In this document: piece by piece, positions 59,766-64,000 of the stretch
Layout of the letters: each line of letters begins with the position of its first letter
Numbering within the stretch: the first letter of the stretch is position 1
Origin: Neckera pumila
Lineage: Eukaryota; Streptophyta; Bryopsida; Hypnales; Neckeraceae
DNA length: 64,000 bases
Direction: 5' to 3'
NCBI GenBank assembly: GCA_963969595.1
Contig: OZ018410.1
Span: 33,608,913-33,672,912, forward strand
Position numbers and translations under genes: made by a program
The notes under the pieces: generated by a model
What the model was told of the DNA's origin: nothing
The model's database searches: none
The model's input: the letters and a program-made list of their open reading frames with translations, nothing else

Positions 59766-61019
59766 GAATAGAGTAAAGCTTTCTATTAAAGAATTTTAAA
59801 GTAATTCAAAAAATAGGATTTGAACCCAAGATATAGTATTGTTGTATTTGTTAGGATGGGCGATCCCTCTCAAGCTTTTCTCCTCCAATTAGCACCACAC
59901 GTGTTGCACTTTGTGCCCACAAGGCCTTATCTGTTATATTTGGACAAATGGTAGTCTCAATTTTATCCTCGAGTCGAAGATAAACAGTCATAACTATTCA
60001 ATTTTGAGACTATTTGGAAATTTGAGACTTTAAAATATTACTATGTATAAAAACCTTTCATTTCCAAAAGGTTGCAATCTCAACTTATCCTCCGACTCGA
60101 GGATAAATCCATACAATTGTTTTAGGGCAAAAGTCTCAAAATCTGTTGATTGTCCAATTATAATGAATAAGGCCATCCACATACAAATCACACAACCTAG
60201 AAAATTCTCTCTATAAAATTCTTTATAGAAAAAATTTCAATATCACTAACACCAATTAAGATCTTAGAGTCTTTTTGACAAGGTCTTTGTATTAGTTCCT
60301 TGATTTCGCAATCCTCTAAACATTCAATCATTATAATTTTGTTGATTTGACCCAAAAAAAATAAAATTTCATAGTAATTTTATTATAAAATCAATGAAAA
60401 TAGAATGGTTATGAAGGAAAAATGTTGACTTAATTTGATAAAAAGAGATAAAGAGTACAAATAAAAACAAAACAACTATTATATTTAGAAAGCTCTAACC
60501 GGCTTGTGCAATGGTTGGAGCTATATTTTTCCACACATGTAGTTGTGTGTTCAGTCTACAAAAACGTTGAGATGTCTTTTTGGACGTTTTTGTAGACTTC
60601 TAGATGTTTTAGGAAACATAGTCACAGTTGGTATAATGTCTATGGAGACGCCATCAAAGCAGCCTTTGAGACATGCAAAAAACATCCTCCTGGACGTCTG
60701 TGTGCTGCTCTACAAAATTTAAATCCAGCATTTTTAATGTTCCATATAGTTTGTCTTCCCCTCTACCACTCCACTTGTATAAAGAGCTCATCTTCTTCCT
60801 TCCATAAACTCACATCAAGTGACTTTTGAAACCATGTGACATAATTGTCAATTATGATGTATTTTGTACGGCATATTGTGTATGGTATATCATGTATCAT
60901 GTATAATGTATGGTATATTATGTATGGTGTATAATGTATGATTTACTATGTATGACATGTTATATTGGACATTATGACATGCATGTGGACGTCATATGAG
61001 ACATGTGAGATTGTCCGTA
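59766..61019. other. Intergenic DNA, partly CACTA-like
   Basis: No gene. Repeated GATGTCT/GACGTCT words (60570-60700) and a diverged GTATGGTATAT block (60855-60960) resemble the subterminal repeats and the TATAC block of the CACTA element at 44484-47085. They continue at 61975-62520, to the right of copy I, so copy I seems inserted in a CACTA-like element. Confidence 0.45.
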
Positions 61020-61952
61020 TTAACCCCTAAAGGCCCAAGTGTCCATTCAACGGACAAGTGGGATTTCGGGCAGGTACCTACGGACTGAAATTTTGTCTTG
61101 ATTTTTTGAAACTTTTTTAGAAGACAGAAAAACTGATAAGCTTTGTGGGAGTATAATTTTTTTTTCAATCAGTGCTCGGGAAAAAAAGTTATGCCCAAAT
61201 AAGCTCAAAACAGGGGAGAGCGGGCAGCAAAAACATTTTTGCAAAAAATAATTTTTTTTTTTTTTGAATTTTTTTTCCCATAGATTATATTTTTGTCTAT
61301 CTGGAAAGCTTTGATTCATTTCATTTGGATTTGTTATGAGAAAGTTATGGACATTCTTGTTTTTCGGGCAGTCAGAGCATCTTTTTGAAAAAAATAACTT
61401 GTAGGACTCATTTTTTAATGCAATTTTTCAAATTTTTCAATTTTTTTTTTGGCATGGTTTAGTTTACTTGCTAGAACAATCTCACCATTGGAATTAGTGC
61501 ATTTTAATTCCATCTAAAATATATGAATATTTTAGATTTTCCTTCTATCTCGTATTTAATTCTACTTAACAATTTTTTTAATAATGAAAATTAAATTTTT
61601 TTGAAGTTTTTTTTTTTTCCTAGACTCTCAACTCAATTCTCCACCATAAAGATTTAAAGCTCAAAACGTTGTTGTGCAAAAGTTTTAAGTTAAAAATGTT
61701 TAAAGCCAAAAAATTTGGTCCCGCAATGTGCTGAAAATCTTGTTTTTTCTACTTTAAACGCAGATATCTTGCAATCTGTGCGGTCAAAAACTTTGAAATT
61801 TTTTCCACACATTCTCATACTAGTTAGCTGTAAGATCCAATGGTTAGATGTGCAAAAAAAAACATTTTTAATTTTTTTTCACTCTTTGCTAAAAAAATGG
61901 CAGTTTTGGGTGTTTTTTGGCAGAAAAAAGGCCTTGGGCCTTTAGGGGTTAA
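61020..61952. mobile_element. TTAA/CCCCTAAAG repeat, copy I
   Basis: Left TTAACCCCTAAAGGCCC, right GGGCCTTTAGGGGTTAA: the best preserved ends of the family, 933 bp. No flanking direct repeat other than TTAA is visible. Collinear with copies C, E and G. Confidence 0.8.
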
Positions 61953-62581
61953 CATCATGCCGAATAGTGCATTCCATGACATGAACATCTAACGTGACAT
62001 CATTTTGTTCTCCTAAATCATACCAAACATTGCCAAAGGTATTCATGATGAAAGTAGATGTTTACATTGATGTCACAAGAAATTTGGACGTCTAAGGTGA
62101 TGTCTCAAAATATGTCTATGAAAATGTCTAGACGTTTGAGATTATATCTCAAAAAACATACAGATGTCTAGGTTGACGTCTTCAAAGACAGCAAGAAAAT
62201 TCTTAGACAACAAAAAAATATGCTGACGTGGCATACCACATCACCCTTGCTAGATGGCACGTCACTTTTTCCGTTGCCACGTCATGTGCCACCTCAAATG
62301 CCCCGTCATGGACAAAAATGGATGAAAAAAATCCCTATATGACTGCCCATTTCCGCGTGGCGTTTAGGTGGCAGCCACATAGTGGCCTTTGAGGACCCCA
62401 TTGATCCATGTTTTTTTGGACATCCGGTCCCCAGCACGTTGATGTTTACGTGCAAAACTAATGTCTTTGCATGTCTCACGTAACACAAAATTTTGGATGT
62501 CCACGTAGACATTTCAAGACACCATCCATGACATCAACACGCAGAATCCAGGGATAAAAAAAACCCGGGTTTCTTCTAGTG
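61953..62581. mobile_element. Right part of a CACTA-like non-autonomous element
   Basis: Dense GATGTCT/GACGTCT/GACGTGG words in both orientations and a right terminus GGGTTTCTTCTAGTG ending at 62581. The left end is not identified with confidence (see 59000). Confidence 0.5.
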
Positions 62582-64000
62582 TAGGTAGCAACAAGTAGAA
62601 TGCAACAACCTCATATCACAAATTTTGTGGGAATCTCTAAACCAGCTAAGGTTGAAAAATCCAGCTAGTTGTCACTAATGATCATAATTATATCAAAAAA
62701 GTATAAAGGAAAGAATGATCATAATTGTCAACTATTGCAACCTTCCTATCAAATGCAGATTATGCCAATCAATCGATCACCTAATCAGAAACTGTCCAAG
62801 AACAAGAAAACTTACAATTCCAGCTGAGGCACACAATGGGGAAAAGACAGCTAAAGATGGAGCAGAGATCTAAGAATGCACCACAACGGGAGTCACTAGA
62901 GGCATTCTAAAGTAAGCCACTACTCTCCTTGCCCATAGAAAACACAAGCCTCATACAAAATTCAAAATTCAAGCAACTCCTCAAGTCACCCAAGCGATAG
63001 CAACCACACAAAGATCCAAGACTTGCCCAAGAAGAAAAGAAAGACGGATGGGAGATTATTAAGCCCAAGAGAAAAAGTGATCAAAAAAGACTATCACATC
63101 CAAGTTCCTCGCACAGCCAACATTGTAGAAAACTAGACTCTCTGCCAAATGGCTACACCAGATCATTTCATGAACAAGAGAAGAAAGCTCACCTTCACTT
63201 CTTGCCTCGCCATGGGCACAACCCAAGGACATCTTCAGTAGGGCACTCAAGAGAGTCCCACCCTCAATAGCCAAGTAGACTAAGATTAGCAGAGGAACCT
63301 TAAAGCTAGCTTCACCGCTAGCACTCCAACCCTCAATTTGAATCCAACGAGCACCTATAGCAATTGGCTTCTCCAACCAACCATGCCTCACACAAGCCTT
63401 CTTCCTCTATTGCAATGGCCGCCCGGTTTGCTCTCTAAAGCCACGAGATCAGCTTCAGGCCATATCAAGGAGATATCATTCAAACAGACTTGTCTTTGTA
63501 GCCAACTATGAATACATAGAACCGCACCTCGGCTCACACCCTCACTACGCCCAGAGACTAGCATGCCACAAAGTGACTTGGCGCTTAGCCCCAAGAAAAA
63601 TAGAATCGGTATCTATAGTAGTTCAAGTTGTTTCATATTTTTTGAACCTTCATAGAATTGGTTACAAATTTTTGAGGTTGAAATGGGCTATTTACTAAAA
63701 GCGTTCACTTTTTTGAAATATACATTCCTTGTACATTGGTGGTGCATTGAAGAAAGCAAAAAATTACCTTTGCATTAGAAGATGCTTTCTGAGCTTAGTT
63801 TGTTTTTAGACTCTTCTACTCCAATGCACGTGGTGAAGATTTGATTGTCTAGAGCAAATAGTTGATGGATATGGATAGGTAGAATTCTTTGTTTTATCAA
63901 TGCACCTCAATTGATTACAAAGTTTTGATAATAATCTTCCAATTCTTGTGAAAATTGAAGATTTTATAGTCTTGCATGCATTCAAATAGGTGTTGCAATA
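62582..64000. other. Unassigned region with open frames on the minus strand
   Basis: Minus-strand frames at 63059-63391 (110 codons) and 63388-63594 (68 codons) overlap and have balanced composition, but I recognise no family. They may be part of one broken gene or an untranslated part of a retroelement. Text near 63718-63830 repeats 53079-53175. Confidence 0.35.

Noticed and set aside
60488..60560. tRNA-like or SINE-like text (TTGTGCAATGGTTGGAGC, later GTGTTCAGTCTAC)
   Set aside because: The A-box-like part is suggestive but the B box is poor, no cloverleaf closes and no poly-A or duplication is seen.
59000..62581. One large CACTA element from the left end at 59000 to the right end at 62581
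   Set aside because: The termini match for only about ten bases and the 3-bp flanks (ACT and TAG) differ.

Overview
The window looks like nuclear DNA of a land plant. It is AT-rich, dense in non-autonomous transposons, and carries a small gene island of about 5.3 kb (32998-38321). Evidence for a plant: a U2 snRNA gene with a plant-type USE plus TATA promoter, a SecE-type translocase subunit with a plastid-transit-like N-terminus, short spliceosomal introns, Stowaway-, CACTA-, Harbinger- and Mutator-like MITEs, LINE ends and a decayed Ty3/gypsy element. I cannot name the species. The short introns argue against a very large fern- or conifer-type gene structure.

Layout. 1-16 kb is AT-rich with no recognisable gene. 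It holds several terminal-inverted-repeat (TIR) elements, including a nest at 5.1-6.5 kb and two Harbinger-like MITEs back to back at 3.2-4.1 kb. 16-21 kb is richer in GC; it holds two possible exons of an unknown gene and a truncated gypsy element (integrase C-terminus plus LTR) bounded by a 22-bp direct repeat. 22-24 kb carries a protein-kinase pseudogene broken by stops, a frameshift and a CACTA MITE. 25-32 kb is repeats, including a roughly 1-kb palindrome.

The gene island has U2 snRNA (minus), a three-exon SecE-like gene (minus) and a complete nine-exon RAD51C (plus). The last two diverge from a roughly 650-bp intergenic region that probably acts as a shared promoter region. RAD51C acts in homologous recombination, U2 in splicing branch-site recognition and the SecE-like protein in plastid protein translocation. 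They are neighbours, not a pathway.

38.5-64 kb is again repeats: a 2.6-kb non-autonomous CACTA element nested in another repeat, a Stowaway MITE, a 5'-truncated LINE with clear target-site duplication, a roughly 265-bp tandem array, a near-perfect 365-bp-arm hairpin and a plastid-tRNA-Phe-like pseudogene.

The most distinctive feature is a repeat family with ends CCCCTAAAG...CTTTAGGGG, always flanked by TTAA (or a one- or two-base variant) and present about ten times. The TTAA flanks suggest piggyBac-type mobilisation, which would be unusual in a land plant. I found no defence system, gene cluster or other clearly new coding system here.
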